Below, piece by piece: positions 20,863 through 28,925 of a DNA stretch of 64,000 bases (its first letter is position 1; every line of letters begins with the position of its first letter). Under the pieces are notes generated by a model. That model had not been told where the DNA came from and did not search any database. It saw only the letters and a program-made list of their open reading frames with translations. This stretch comes from JACVRW01 sp963826165 (lineage in GTDB: Bacteria; Actinomycetota; Thermoleophilia; Solirubrobacterales; Thermoleophilaceae): NCBI GenBank assembly GCA_963826165.1, contig CAWGWC010000024.1:62001-126000 (forward strand). The letters run 5' to 3'. The position numbers and the translations under genes are program-made.

Positions 20863-21617
20863 TGCTGCTGCGCCGGGTGATCCCGTGCCTGGACGTGGAC
20901 AAGGGCCGGGTGGTGAAGGGCGTGGAGTTCGTGAACCTGCGCGATGCGGGCGACCCCGTGGAGCTGGCCGTGCGCTATCAGGAGGAGGGAGCGGACGAGA
21001 TCGTCTTCCTCGACATCACCGCCTCGCACGAGAAGCGTGAGACGGTGGCCCAGCTGGCCCGCCGTTGCGCCGACGACGTGTTCATTCCCTTCACGATCGG
21101 CGGCGGGGTTCGCTCCGCTGCCGACGCCCAGGCGGTCCTCGATGCCGGTGCGGACAAGGTCTCGGTCAACTCCGCCGCGGTGGGCCGGCCCGAGCTGCTC
21201 GGCGAGCTCGCCGAGATCTTCGGCGCCCAGTGCGTGGTGCTGGCCATCGATGCCCGCCGCGAGGGCGATCGCTACGGCGTCTACGTCAACGGGGGTCGCA
21301 CGTCGGTGGGCCGCGACGCCGTCGAGTGGGCCCGGGAGGGCGTCGAGCGCGGAGCGGGGGAGATCCTGCTCACGAGCATGGACCGCGATGGCACCGAGGA
21401 CGGCTACGAGCTCACGCTCATCCGCACCATCGCCGACTCGGTGGACGTCCCGGTGATCGCCTCCGGGGGCGCCGGCACTCTGGAGCACCTGGTGGAGGCG
21501 GTGGAGCAGGGCGGTGCCGACGCCGTGCTGTGCGCCTCGATCTTCCACTACGGGCACTACAGCGTTCGCGAAGCCAAGGAACGCATGCGGTCGGCTGGTA
21601 TACCCGTTCGCCTGTGA
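20862..21617 (+). CDS. hisF: imidazole glycerol phosphate synthase, cyclase subunit HisF
   Basis: 251 aa TIM-barrel cyclase partner of HisH, producing IGP and AICAR. The N-terminal RRVIPCLDVDKGRVVKGV carries the catalytic Asp (residue 11). IGGGVRSAADAQAVLDAGADKVSVNSAAV binds phosphate, and LTSMDRDGTEDGYEL has the second catalytic Asp (near 171). It shares one base with the hisA stop (TGATG) and overlaps the next gene by 4 bases. Last his gene of the cluster; hisE and hisI do not follow. Confidence 0.97.
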   Translation: MLLRRVIPCLDVDKGRVVKGVEFVNLRDAGDPVELAVRYQEEGADEIVFLDITASHEKRETVAQLARRCADDVFIPFTIGGGVRSAADAQAVLDAGADKVSVNSAAVGRPELLGELAEIFGAQCVVLAIDARREGDRYGVYVNGGRTSVGRDAVEWAREGVERGAGEILLTSMDRDGTEDGYELTLIRTIADSVDVPVIASGGAGTLEHLVEAVEQGGADAVLCASIFHYGHYSVREAKERMRSAGIPVRL

Positions 21618-22855
21618 CGAAGGCGAACCGGGCAGACCTACGCGAGCGGCTGCGGCGCGTCCCGGGGATGGAGCGGCTGCTCCCGGCCCTGGACGGGCTG
21701 GCGCCCGCCTTCCTGGTGGGAGGGGCGGTGCGCGACCTGCTGCGCGGCGTCGAGGCCGTGGACCTCGACGTGGCGGTGGAGAGCGACGCACGGTATGTGG
21801 CCCGGGCGCTGGCGGAGCGCCTCGACGGAGAGACGCGCGAGCACGAGCGCTTCGGCACGGCCACGGTGCGCAGCGACGGCCTCTCGCTCGACCTCGCCAC
21901 CACTCGCCGCGAGACCTACCCCGAGCCCGGCGCGCTGCCGGAGGTGGAGGCGGCGGGGCTGACCGAGGACCTGGCCCGGCGCGACTTCTCGATCAACGCC
22001 ATGGCCCTGGGCCTCACGGGGGACGACCTCGGACACCTGTACGACCCGCTCGGCGGCCTGGCGGACCTCGACTCCGGATGCGTGCGGGTGCTGCACGAGC
22101 GCAGCTTCGCGGACGATCCCACCCGTCTACTGCGGGCGCTGCGGTACGAGGCCCGGCTCGGCTTTCGCATGGACGCCGACACCGAGACGCTGGCACGGGA
22201 CGCCGCCGCCGAGGCGCAGCTGCGCACGGTGTCGGGCGCACGTGTGCGCGATGAGCTGATGGACCTGCTGGGCGAGATCGACGCCCCGTCGGGCGTCGAG
22301 CGCATGCACGAGCTCGGCATCGACCGTGCCCTGCACACCGCCCTCGAGGCGGACAGCGAGTTGGTGGCCTCCGCCGCGCTCGGGGCGGTGGCGCTCGGGG
22401 CGGATCGTGCCCTGGCGGGCCTGGCGGCGCTCACGGCCGAGGCGCCGCGCCGCCTTGATCTCTGGCTGGCCGACCTCCACCTGCACGCGTGGGAGCGCGA
22501 CGCCGTGAGCCGTGCCGCGCGGGTGGCGCCGCGGCTGGCGGCCGAGCTGCGCGAGCGCGAGCACCAGCCGTCCGAGCTCTACGAGCTGCTGGCCCGCGAG
22601 ACGCTGATCGCGCTGTCGCTCGCGCTGGCCATGGGCGCCCCCTCGGAGCCGGTGCTGCGCTGGGTGTCCGAGCTCAGCGAGGTGAGGCTCGAGATCGACG
22701 GCGGGGACCTGCTGGCGGCGGGAGTGGCCGAGGGTCCCGCCCTCGGGAGGGCGCTGGAGGAGACGCTGCGCCGCAAGCTCGACGGCCTGGTCTCAGGCCG
22801 CGACGACGAGCTCGACACCGCCCTGCGCGTGGCCCGGGTAGAGGAGGAGGCATGA
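21614..22855 (+). CDS. CCA tRNA nucleotidyltransferase / poly(A) polymerase family protein
   Basis: 413 aa class II nucleotidyltransferase. The head domain has FLVGGAVRDLLRG near 34-46 and the catalytic carboxylates in DLDVAVE near 52-58. RRDFSINAMAL near 120-130 and the RLLRALRYEARLGF block near 172-185 identify the family. These enzymes add CCA or poly(A) to RNA 3' ends; the C-terminal ~190 residues are divergent, so CCA-adding versus A-adding or related activity is not resolved. It is embedded in the his run (GTG overlapping the hisF stop by 4 bases). Confidence 0.88.
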   Translation: MTKANRADLRERLRRVPGMERLLPALDGLAPAFLVGGAVRDLLRGVEAVDLDVAVESDARYVARALAERLDGETREHERFGTATVRSDGLSLDLATTRRETYPEPGALPEVEAAGLTEDLARRDFSINAMALGLTGDDLGHLYDPLGGLADLDSGCVRVLHERSFADDPTRLLRALRYEARLGFRMDADTETLARDAAAEAQLRTVSGARVRDELMDLLGEIDAPSGVERMHELGIDRALHTALEADSELVASAALGAVALGADRALAGLAALTAEAPRRLDLWLADLHLHAWERDAVSRAARVAPRLAAELREREHQPSELYELLARETLIALSLALAMGAPSEPVLRWVSELSEVRLEIDGGDLLAAGVAEGPALGRALEETLRRKLDGLVSGRDDELDTALRVARVEEEA

Positions 22856-23580
22856 GCGAGCTCGGCTACAGCGTCGCCCTGCCGGGCGCGCGGGCCTTCT
22901 TCTCCACACGCAACGGCGGGGTCAGCCGCGGCCCCTACCGCTCGCTCAACCTGGGCTTTCTCACCGACGACGACCCCGCGAACGTGCCCGAGAACCGGGA
23001 GCGCGTGGCCGCCGCCGCGGCGGTCGACCCCGAGCGCGTGGCCATGGGCTGGCAGGTGCACGGCAGCGATCTTCGCGACTGGACCGAGCCCCCGTCGGAC
23101 CTCGCCTACGCCCAGCCGGGCGATAAGGAGCTCGAGCGCGTCGACGGCCACCTCACCACTCGGAACGGGGTGGGCCTGCTGGTGCTGGTGGCCGACTGCT
23201 ACCCGGTGGCGCTGTCCGACGGCCGGCAGGTGGCGATGCTGCACTGCGGCTGGCGTCCGCTGGCGGGGGGCATCATCGAGAAGGCCGTGGCCCGCTTCGA
23301 GAGCACTCCGAGCGCGGCGGTGGGTCCCGGTATCGGGGGCTGCTGCTACGAGGTCGGTCCGGAGGTGCTGGAGGCCTTCGCCGGTCTAGAGCACGTGGCC
23401 GACGGCCGGATGCTCGACCTGCGCAGCGTGATCGCCGCCAAGCTTGCGGCCGTGGGCGTGAACGAGATTCACCACCTCGACCTGTGCACGAGCTGCCATC
23501 CCGACCTCTTCTTCTCTCACCGGCGCGACCGCGGGCTGACCGGGCGCCAGTCCGGCCTGGTGGTGCTCGATGGACGCTGA
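22852..23580 (+). CDS. pgeF: peptidoglycan editing factor PgeF (laccase-domain, YfiH/DUF152 family)
   Basis: 242 aa. Family landmarks: FFSTRNGGVSRGPYRSLNLG near 16-35, GWQVHGSDL near 65, the metal-binding LVADCYPVAL near 104-113 and MLHCGWRPLAGGIIEKA near 121-137, plus GPGIGGCCYEVGPEV near 155-169. Family members act on mis-incorporated amino acids in cell-wall precursors or as purine nucleoside-active enzymes. Good ribosome binding site GAGGAGG before ATG. In many actinobacteria it lies next to yggS and sepF near ftsZ, as seen in part here (yggS next; sepF 4.7 kb on). Confidence 0.9.
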   Translation: MSELGYSVALPGARAFFSTRNGGVSRGPYRSLNLGFLTDDDPANVPENRERVAAAAAVDPERVAMGWQVHGSDLRDWTEPPSDLAYAQPGDKELERVDGHLTTRNGVGLLVLVADCYPVALSDGRQVAMLHCGWRPLAGGIIEKAVARFESTPSAAVGPGIGGCCYEVGPEVLEAFAGLEHVADGRMLDLRSVIAAKLAAVGVNEIHHLDLCTSCHPDLFFSHRRDRGLTGRQSGLVVLDGR

Positions 23581-24181
23581 GGCGATCCGCCGCAACCTCG
23601 CTGAGGTGCGTGAGAGCATCGGCACCGACGTGGAGATCCTGGCCGCCGTCAAGTACGTCGAGGCCGGCGACCTGCCGGCCCTGGCGGAGGCCGGTATAGA
23701 GCTGGTGGGAGAGAACCGCGCTCAGGATCTGCTGACCAAGCAGGAGCTCCACCGCGACCTCTTCACCTGGGACTTCATCGGCGCGCTGCAGAGTCGCAAG
23801 CTCAAGGAGATCGCGCCGAACGTCCGCCTCATCCACTCGATTGCTTCTGAATCGGCTCTGCGCCGGCTGGAGGCCAACCCGGCGCACGAGGTCCTCATCC
23901 AGGTGAACGTCGCCGGCGAGGACTCAAAGGAGGGCGTGGATCCGGCCGAGCTCGAGAGCTACATCGAGCGCTGTCCCGTGCCGGTCACCGGACTGATGAC
24001 GATGCCGCCGTTCGTGGAGAGGGCCGAGGACAACCGGCGACACTTCGCCCGGCTGGCGGAGCTGGCCGCCGAGCACGGCCTGAAGCGGCTGTCGATGGGC
24101 ACGACCCAGGACTACGAGGTGGCCGCGGAGGAGGGGGCGACGATCGTCCGGCTGGGCAGCGTGCTCTACGAGGGCGCGTAG
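23570..24181 (+). CDS. yggS: pyridoxal 5'-phosphate homeostasis protein, YggS family
   Basis: 203 aa, slightly short for the family. TIM-barrel PLP-binding protein without known catalysis. The PLP Lys is in ILAAVKYVEAGDL (residue 27), followed by GENRAQDLLTKQ, WDFIGALQSRKLKEIAP near 66-82, and the C-terminal MGTTQDYEVAAEEGATIVRLGSVLY, where the second phosphate contact lies. It overlaps pgeF by 11 bases and its stop lies inside the 3' end of the convergent hydrolase gene (16-base overlap). Confidence 0.93.
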   Translation: MDAEAIRRNLAEVRESIGTDVEILAAVKYVEAGDLPALAEAGIELVGENRAQDLLTKQELHRDLFTWDFIGALQSRKLKEIAPNVRLIHSIASESALRRLEANPAHEVLIQVNVAGEDSKEGVDPAELESYIERCPVPVTGLMTMPPFVERAEDNRRHFARLAELAAEHGLKRLSMGTTQDYEVAAEEGATIVRLGSVLYEGA

Positions 24182-25011
24182 CCCACGCGCTCGAGGAAGT
24201 CTCCGATCACGCCCGACAGTCGCGATCCCTGCCAGGCGAGCGGCGACTGGCCCTTGTCCTCGACCACCAGCTCGGCGTGGGGGAGATGGCGCACGTACTC
24301 CTCGGCCACACCCAGCAGGTGCAGGCTGTCCGCCTCGTCGCGCGAGCCCACCACCAGCACCGGGACCTCCAGCCGGTCGAGCGGTTCGAGCCCCTTCCAG
24401 GCGATCGAGCGCGGCACCTCGCGCAGGGCCTGGGCCACCGCACCGGGATGCTCGTGGCGCTCCATGCGCTGACGGGTGGCTTCGCGCGCTATCGCCTGCC
24501 ACTTCTCGGGCAGGCCCTCCGGCTGCGCGGCCTCCACGAAGCCGTCCACGCCGCCGCTCTCGAGCTCGCCGGCCATGCGCTCCCAGGTGTCGCCGTCCAC
24601 ATCGCCGGTGCGGGCGTAGCCCGTGTAGGCCGGGGTGACCTGCACCAGCGCAGGCACCCGCTCCGGGTGCTGAAGGGTGAAGGCCATCGCGGTGGCCGCG
24701 CCCATCGAGCTGCCCACCAGCGCGGCGCGTTCCAGCCCGAGTTCGTCCAGCACGGCCGAGAGGTCGCCCACCAGCTCCTCGTACTCGTAGCCGGGCGCGG
24801 GGGACGACGTGCCGTGGCCGCGCGCGTCGTAGGTGATCAGGCGGTAGCCGCGCTTGATCAGGGCGCGTGAGCCCTGCACGACGTTGCGGCGTGTGGCCGA
24901 CAGACCGTGCAGCAGCACCACGGGCGGGCCGTCGCCCGCCTGCTCGCCCTGGAGGGTGATCGCCGTCCCACCGGGAATCTCCCTCGACACCTCGAACGTT
25001 CCGGTCTCCAC
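24166..25011 (-). CDS. alpha/beta-hydrolase fold protein, catalytic His apparently replaced by Gln
   Basis: 281 aa from GTG 25011. Oxyanion motif VVLLHGLSATRRN near 31-43, YDARGHGTS near 61-69, and the nucleophile elbow GSSMGAATA near 100-108 are intact. The acid is likely in VVGSRDEAD near 221-229. The C-terminal segment where the catalytic His should appear as GHxP reads DKGQSPLAW, so the triad seems incomplete. An ATG at 25056 lies upstream in frame but has no ribosome binding site; the true start is unsure. The gene converges on yggS. Confidence 0.82.
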   Translation of the reverse strand: METGTFEVSREIPGGTAITLQGEQAGDGPPVVLLHGLSATRRNVVQGSRALIKRGYRLITYDARGHGTSSPAPGYEYEELVGDLSAVLDELGLERAALVGSSMGAATAMAFTLQHPERVPALVQVTPAYTGYARTGDVDGDTWERMAGELESGGVDGFVEAAQPEGLPEKWQAIAREATRQRMERHEHPGAVAQALREVPRSIAWKGLEPLDRLEVPVLVVGSRDEADSLHLLGVAEEYVRHLPHAELVVEDKGQSPLAWQGSRLSGVIGDFLERVGYAPS

Positions 25012-25448
25012 GGTCCTACACTGTGACAAGGAGTACGAATGGCTCTGCAAAGCCATCCGAGCGGTTGTGCCCCGAGCGTGCACCGAGGGGCTGCCCGCCA
25101 CGCCCCTCAGTGACTAGCGGGACAGCGGCCGAGCTCATGCTCACCGCGGCAGGTGGCGCAGCCCTTCACCCACACCGGGCCAGGCTTGCCAGACCGCCTC
25201 GGCCGGCGGGCGTTCGCCGCCGACCTCGTGTGCACCACGCTGCCGGACATCTAGGCCACGAGCTCCAGGCGCGACCAGTCCCTCCTCGAGCACCACTGAC
25301 ACGTCTGGCTGTTGGCGTTCCCCGGCGGTCCCAGGTGCCGGTCGCGCACATCCACCGACGAGGGGCTACAGGCGCTGCGCACGAACGTCATCCGCGAAGC
25401 CCACGCCACACCGAACTGATGACCGACTGGCGAGATCGGGACTTCGAG
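25012..25448. other. non-coding or decayed stretch
   Basis: No convincing gene. On the plus strand an AAGGAG (25029-25033 region) precedes an ATG at 25039 that opens only a 24-codon frame ending near 25111; a TACACT box lies at 25017-25022, so expression signals exist without a real gene. The rest (25112-25448) has stops in every plus frame at short spacing and no recognisable protein similarity. Confidence 0.5.
25039..25056. repeat. 18-bp near-perfect palindrome
   Basis: ATGGCTCTGCAAAGCCAT reads the same on both strands except at one symmetric pair. It lies 28 bp upstream of the hydrolase GTG and overlaps the ATG of a 24-codon plus-strand frame. It could be an operator, but there is no regulator beside it. 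Confidence 0.5.
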
Positions 25449-25844
25449 CTACTCCGACAGCCCCACGGCCTCGAGGGCTTCGACCCGGCTTCCGTAGTAG
25501 TCCATTCGAACTATCTTGCCGTCGCGAAGGGTGTAAACAACGCCGTCCTGCCGCTCGAGCGATATGCCGCCTCTGCCTTGAGCGGCGAGTCGAAGCAGGA
25601 GAACGACCTTGTCGCCGCCGGCGTCGATGTACTCCTCCGGTTCGATCGACACGCGCTCCCAGGCACTGTCGAAGGTCCTCTCCCACTTAAACCATCCAGC
25701 ATGCCCGCGAAAGACATCACCGTCTGGCACATCGTTGTCGTGAATCTCGATCTCCGGATCGACGACGTCCCACAGCCACTCGCCGGTCCGCTTGAAGTAC
25801 TCCATGCTCCGGCGAATGATCTCGAGGTTCTCCTGCGACATCAC
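25449..25844 (-). CDS. NTF2-like (SnoaL-type) protein, downstream copy
   Basis: 131 aa. Starts MMSQENLEIIRRSMEYF, then DVVDPEIEIHDNDVPDGDVFRGHAGWFKW and RDGKIVRMDYYGSRVEALEAVGLSE, the usual alpha+beta cone-fold pattern of SnoaL-like domains. Such proteins bind or isomerise small hydrophobic molecules; function cannot be assigned. GTG (25844) and ATG (25841) are both possible starts after GGGGTAGG. It lies immediately downstream of a paralogue of the same length with zero spacing, so both come from one transcript. Confidence 0.82.
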   Translation of the reverse strand: MMSQENLEIIRRSMEYFKRTGEWLWDVVDPEIEIHDNDVPDGDVFRGHAGWFKWERTFDSAWERVSIEPEEYIDAGGDKVVLLLRLAAQGRGGISLERQDGVVYTLRDGKIVRMDYYGSRVEALEAVGLSE

Positions 25845-26240
25845 CTACCCCCGCAGCCTGGCGGCTTCGAGGGCTTCCGCCTCGCTGCGAAAAACGGCGA
25901 ACCAGACCACTCGTCCGCATCGGAACTCGAGGACCCCCCAACGGTCCTCCCGCATGCCGGCCCCACTACCAGCACCTTCTCCACTTGTGCTGATGTGAAT
26001 CAGCACTCGGCTGCCAAGGCCGCGTATCTCCACGATCGACATGGTCCAGTCGGGAAACGCAGCCAGCAGTCCCGCCGCCCACTGCCGCAGGCCCTCGTGC
26101 CCACGGTACGGCCCTTCCACCTCCGAGACCAGCGTCTCGAATTCGACCTCCGGATGGTGGTAGCCGACCCACTCGTCGAAGTCGCGGGCAAGAAAGGCCG
26201 CACAGGCCCGACGCGCCACATCGACGTTCTCCTTCGACAT
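25845..26240 (-). CDS. NTF2-like (SnoaL-type) protein, upstream copy
   Basis: 131 aa from ATG 26240. MSKENVDVARRACAAFLARDFDEWVGYHHPEVEFE is a textbook SnoaL-like start; GPYRGHEGLRQWAAGLLAAFPDW and the C-terminal FRSEAEALEAARLRG mirror the downstream copy (GSRVEALEAVGLSE), so the pair looks like an old tandem duplication. An in-frame start further upstream (26333) is rejected because the extra 31 residues lack family character. A GATACT box lies about 10 nt before the ATG. Confidence 0.82.
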   Translation of the reverse strand: MSKENVDVARRACAAFLARDFDEWVGYHHPEVEFETLVSEVEGPYRGHEGLRQWAAGLLAAFPDWTMSIVEIRGLGSRVLIHISTSGEGAGSGAGMREDRWGVLEFRCGRVVWFAVFRSEAEALEAARLRG

Positions 26241-26850
26241 CGCCTGCCCAGTATCCCGCGGGGGGAGGGTTGTCGACAGCCATGAGCGAACCCCAGAGAC
26301 CGCCGCATGAGGCGGCACGGAACAAAGCGACACCGTTTTTCTGAAAGGCAGCTTGCGGCTGACTGAGGAGGAGAAGCGCGCCGAGCGGGCTCGCTAGGCG
26401 GGCCGCGGCGGCGCTGGCGAAAGCGGTCCGGGGCGGTGAGAGCGAGCTGGTCGGCAAGGCGTTCGCGGCGTTGGGCGAGGGGCCCACGTCGCGCGAGCTC
26501 GACCTCGTGGCCGCCGCGCTGGAGGGCGAGCACGACGTGTTCTGGCGCGCCGCCGGCGACCGGGCGGCGTTCGCTGCGCTGGCGGAGGTCGCCGGCGAGA
26601 GCGGCTCGTCCGGATTAGTTGCCTTGGATCTGGTCACGGTGATCACGCCGGGCGAGAGCCGGGTGGGGGCGTGAACCTTCCCGGCTTCCCGGGTCAGCAT
26701 CTGACGAGCGCCGTGACCGCAATCGCTTTTCGTCCAACGCAGCACTGCTGGATGGTGATTGGTGGCGCCAGACGCCGAGCATCGGCGGGTCCTTCACGCG
26801 GCGGCCGTGCCGGTGTACGGTCGGCTTACACCCGGCTGGAAGGAGTCCTG
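26241..26850. other. intergenic or decayed stretch before the membrane-protein gene
   Basis: 610 nt without a confident gene. A plus-strand frame from about 26396 to 26674 reads like protein (LAKAVRGGESELVGKAFAAL, then TSRELDLVAAALEGEH) but has no ATG or GTG start, only CTG or TTG, and is cut off upstream by a stop. It may be a gene remnant. A TACGGT box at 26816-26821 and AAGGAG at 26840-26845 belong to the next gene. Confidence 0.4.
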
Positions 26851-27510
26851 ATGGACTCGCCTCGGCTATCTCGCGAACTACTCGGTTTCCTGATCGGGGT
26901 GCCACTGGCTTGGGCCGTGCTCCTGTTGTTCCATCCGACGGGGGAGGGCGAGGCGATCACGTACGCGGACCTGAGTGACAAGCTCACGCCGTGGCTTGTG
27001 GTCCACCTCGGGATGCTGGTCTTCATCCCGCTGATGGGTGTCGCGGTCTATCTGCTCCTGCGCGGGGTCGAGGGTGCGGCGGCGCAGGTCAGTCGGGCCG
27101 CTCTCGCGTTGTTCGTGTTGGTGTACGGGGCTTGGGAGGCGCTCGTAGGGATCGGCTCCGGGATTCTGGTCAACGAGATCAACGCGCTCCCAGAGGGCGA
27201 GCGGGCGACGGCGGCAGGTCTAGTTGAGGACTACAACGACAACGTTCTCATCCGCGCCTTCGGCGTCTTGGGCAGCATCGGCAGCCTTGCCTTCATCACC
27301 GCGATGATCGCGGCCGGCGTGGCACTTCGGAGTCACGCTGACGCGCCCGTGTCGGTTCCTATCCTGCTTGGACTCTCCGGGTTCCTTATCACCGCCCACC
27401 CGCCGCCCTTCGGCCCAATCGGGCTGGCGCTATTCATCGCCGCAGTGCTGCTCTTTGCGCGAAGCCAGTCGGCGGTCTCGGCACGCCCCCCGCTTGCACA
27501 TCCGGGTTAG
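26851..27510 (+). CDS. multi-pass membrane protein, unknown function
   Basis: 219 aa with about six hydrophobic helices: near 9-28, 50-69, 80-105, 135-158, 165-183 and 185-200. The pattern (short periplasmic acidic loop EGEAITYADLSDKLTPW between helices 1 and 2, then HLGMLVFIPLMGVAVYLLLRG) resembles DUF4386-like proteins, but I am not certain. Strong ribosome binding site AAGGAG 6 nt before ATG. It is monocistronic within a gene-poor region, with GC at third positions visibly lower than in neighbouring conserved genes. Confidence 0.78.
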   Translation: MDSPRLSRELLGFLIGVPLAWAVLLLFHPTGEGEAITYADLSDKLTPWLVVHLGMLVFIPLMGVAVYLLLRGVEGAAAQVSRAALALFVLVYGAWEALVGIGSGILVNEINALPEGERATAAGLVEDYNDNVLIRAFGVLGSIGSLAFITAMIAAGVALRSHADAPVSVPILLGLSGFLITAHPPPFGPIGLALFIAAVLLFARSQSAVSARPPLAHPG

Positions 27511-27909
27511 GTGAACCACCCCGGATCCTGGATGGCGATTCACGGACGGCCACTCGCTCTCGCGTTTGCGCGACCGCTCTTGTGACGACCGCCGAGTCGG
27601 GCGCGCCCTCGCTTCCGCTTTCCATGCAACAGTCCGACCAGCGCCGTCTGTGATAGGCCCTGGAAGCAAAGGAGGGTCGAAGGCCGCGCTTCAGAGGAGT
27701 ACTATCCCGTTGCTGGCCCTGTGGCCAGCGGTTTCCGGCCGAAGAAGCGGTATTACGCCGACTCGCGTGATCTAGCGCGCCGAGGCAACCCACTATTGAG
27801 GCGAACGGGATCGTGGATCGACTGCAGGGCCAGTTTCTTCTGTTTGACGACCATCTCGGTGAGGGCGGCACGATCCGCCTCGAGGTCTGCGCAGTAGAGT
27901 GCTCGGGAG
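27511..27909. other. gene-poor stretch, nothing recognised
   Basis: About 400 nt with only short frames. A minus-strand frame ending at 27753 has a helical-looking piece (ADLEADRAALTEMVVKQKK) but no supporting start or similarity. GC content is lower than average. Confidence 0.5.
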
Positions 27910-28128
27910 ATGGAAGGCGGTGAGCACTCCTCAGTCGAACTAACGGTTTCCGTCAAGGTGCCGTGCCAAGAGTGCGGCGGCCGGGGCTACGTCGAGACGG
28001 TAACCGAGGGAGGCCGCATCACACGCGACACGTCGGAGGAATGCCTTCCGTGTAGCGGTACGGGTGTCATGCCGGCGGACATGCCCCTCTCGCAATTCCA
28101 AGCGCTTCTGGCCAGTCACCTTCAGTAG
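27910..28128 (+). CDS. small protein with DnaJ-type CxxCxGxG zinc motifs
   Basis: 72 aa. CQECGGRGYVE (about 19-29) and CLPCSGTGVM (about 45-54) form one pair of CxxCxGxG-type knuckles, as in the DnaJ cysteine-rich domain or small companion proteins, expected to bind one zinc. The rest is short; the C-terminal SQFQALLASHLQ looks helical. No J-domain is nearby. The ATG has only GGGAG close by as ribosome binding site. Function unknown; a chaperone-like or redox role is speculation. Confidence 0.68.
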   Translation: MEGGEHSSVELTVSVKVPCQECGGRGYVETVTEGGRITRDTSEECLPCSGTGVMPADMPLSQFQALLASHLQ

Positions 28129-28232
28129 CCGTCGCGGGCTCCGGGTCGTTGCTGCGCAGCGCCGTGGCGGGCTGCGGGGAGCGGGCTCCTCGTTCGCTAC
28201 CCCCGCGCCCCGCCGAACGCTCCCTGGTTGAG

Positions 28233-28700
28233 CTAGCCGGGAATGTCGCGGGGGTCGTTCCCGTGAGAGTCCTTCTCGCGGATCGAACCGTCTTCGGCGT
28301 GGGTCACGCGCAGTTCCTCCTCCGACCTTCCGCGCCCTGACGCATACCGCGACCCAGGAACCTGGCGCGGCGCGAGCGTCCATGTTGCGCGGAAGCGTTG
28401 GCGCACGGCGCGCCCACTGCACGCGTCCCGGTCGCGAGCGGAAACGGACGCCGACCACCGCCCGACCTCCAGAGAGCCGGCTGCTCGTTGCGAGCACGAG
28501 TGATCCCAGAGATCGGCGATAGCCCGCTTTCCATTCCGAGAACTTGCCGAACTCGCGTCGTATGCGAGGAGCAAGCAATCGCCCAAGCGGTGGCGAACTG
28601 GCGATTGGACAGACGACGGTAGTAGCGGCGTATGAACGCCACGGCCGATCTTTCCCGCCTGTCCGCCTCCCCGCGGGCCTCGTCGGTGGGGGAGCGGTGA
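28233..28700 (-). pseudogene. frameshifted remnant of a secreted or lipoprotein-like NTF2-type protein
   Basis: Reading the minus strand, a coherent protein is spread over all three frames: VAFIRRYYRRLSNRQFATAWA (about 28641-28590), then in the next frame LLAPRIRREFGKFSEWKAGY with RRSLGS...GGRAVVGVRFRSR (about 28602-28430), then RDRDACSGRAVRQRFRATWTL (about 28435-28370), with a piece reading GSWVAVCVRARKVGGG again in the second frame. At least two, probably three, indels are needed. The order resembles small actinobacterial proteins of the form RRYY...FxxWxxGY...RDxDACxG...F.GTW.L. I see no intact start. The gap 28129-28925 holds nothing else. Confidence 0.6.
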
Positions 28701-28925
28701 AGGCGGCCTTCGCACTCAACCCATACGCCCCGCTCGAAGCCTCCGCATCGTCGCGATACCCGACTAATGACCGCGAGTCTGTGCCCCCACCGTGCCCCGA
28801 ACCAGCGCATTCGGGCCGCACACAGCGCAACTAAGAGCAACTGAGCGCCGCAGAGGAAAGCCAAGCGCCCAGTACCATGCGGAGTGACAAGGAGTTTCCC
28901 GCTTACGGGCGAACTCACCGGGAGC

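Noticed and set aside
26447..26674. Plus-strand frame resembling a protein fragment
   Set aside because: No ATG or GTG start, a stop just upstream and no recognisable family; kept only as a possible remnant in the intergenic entry.
27753..27956. 67-codon minus-strand frame with a helical segment
   Set aside because: Its start region overlaps the well-motivated CxxCxGxG gene and there is no ribosome binding site or family resemblance.
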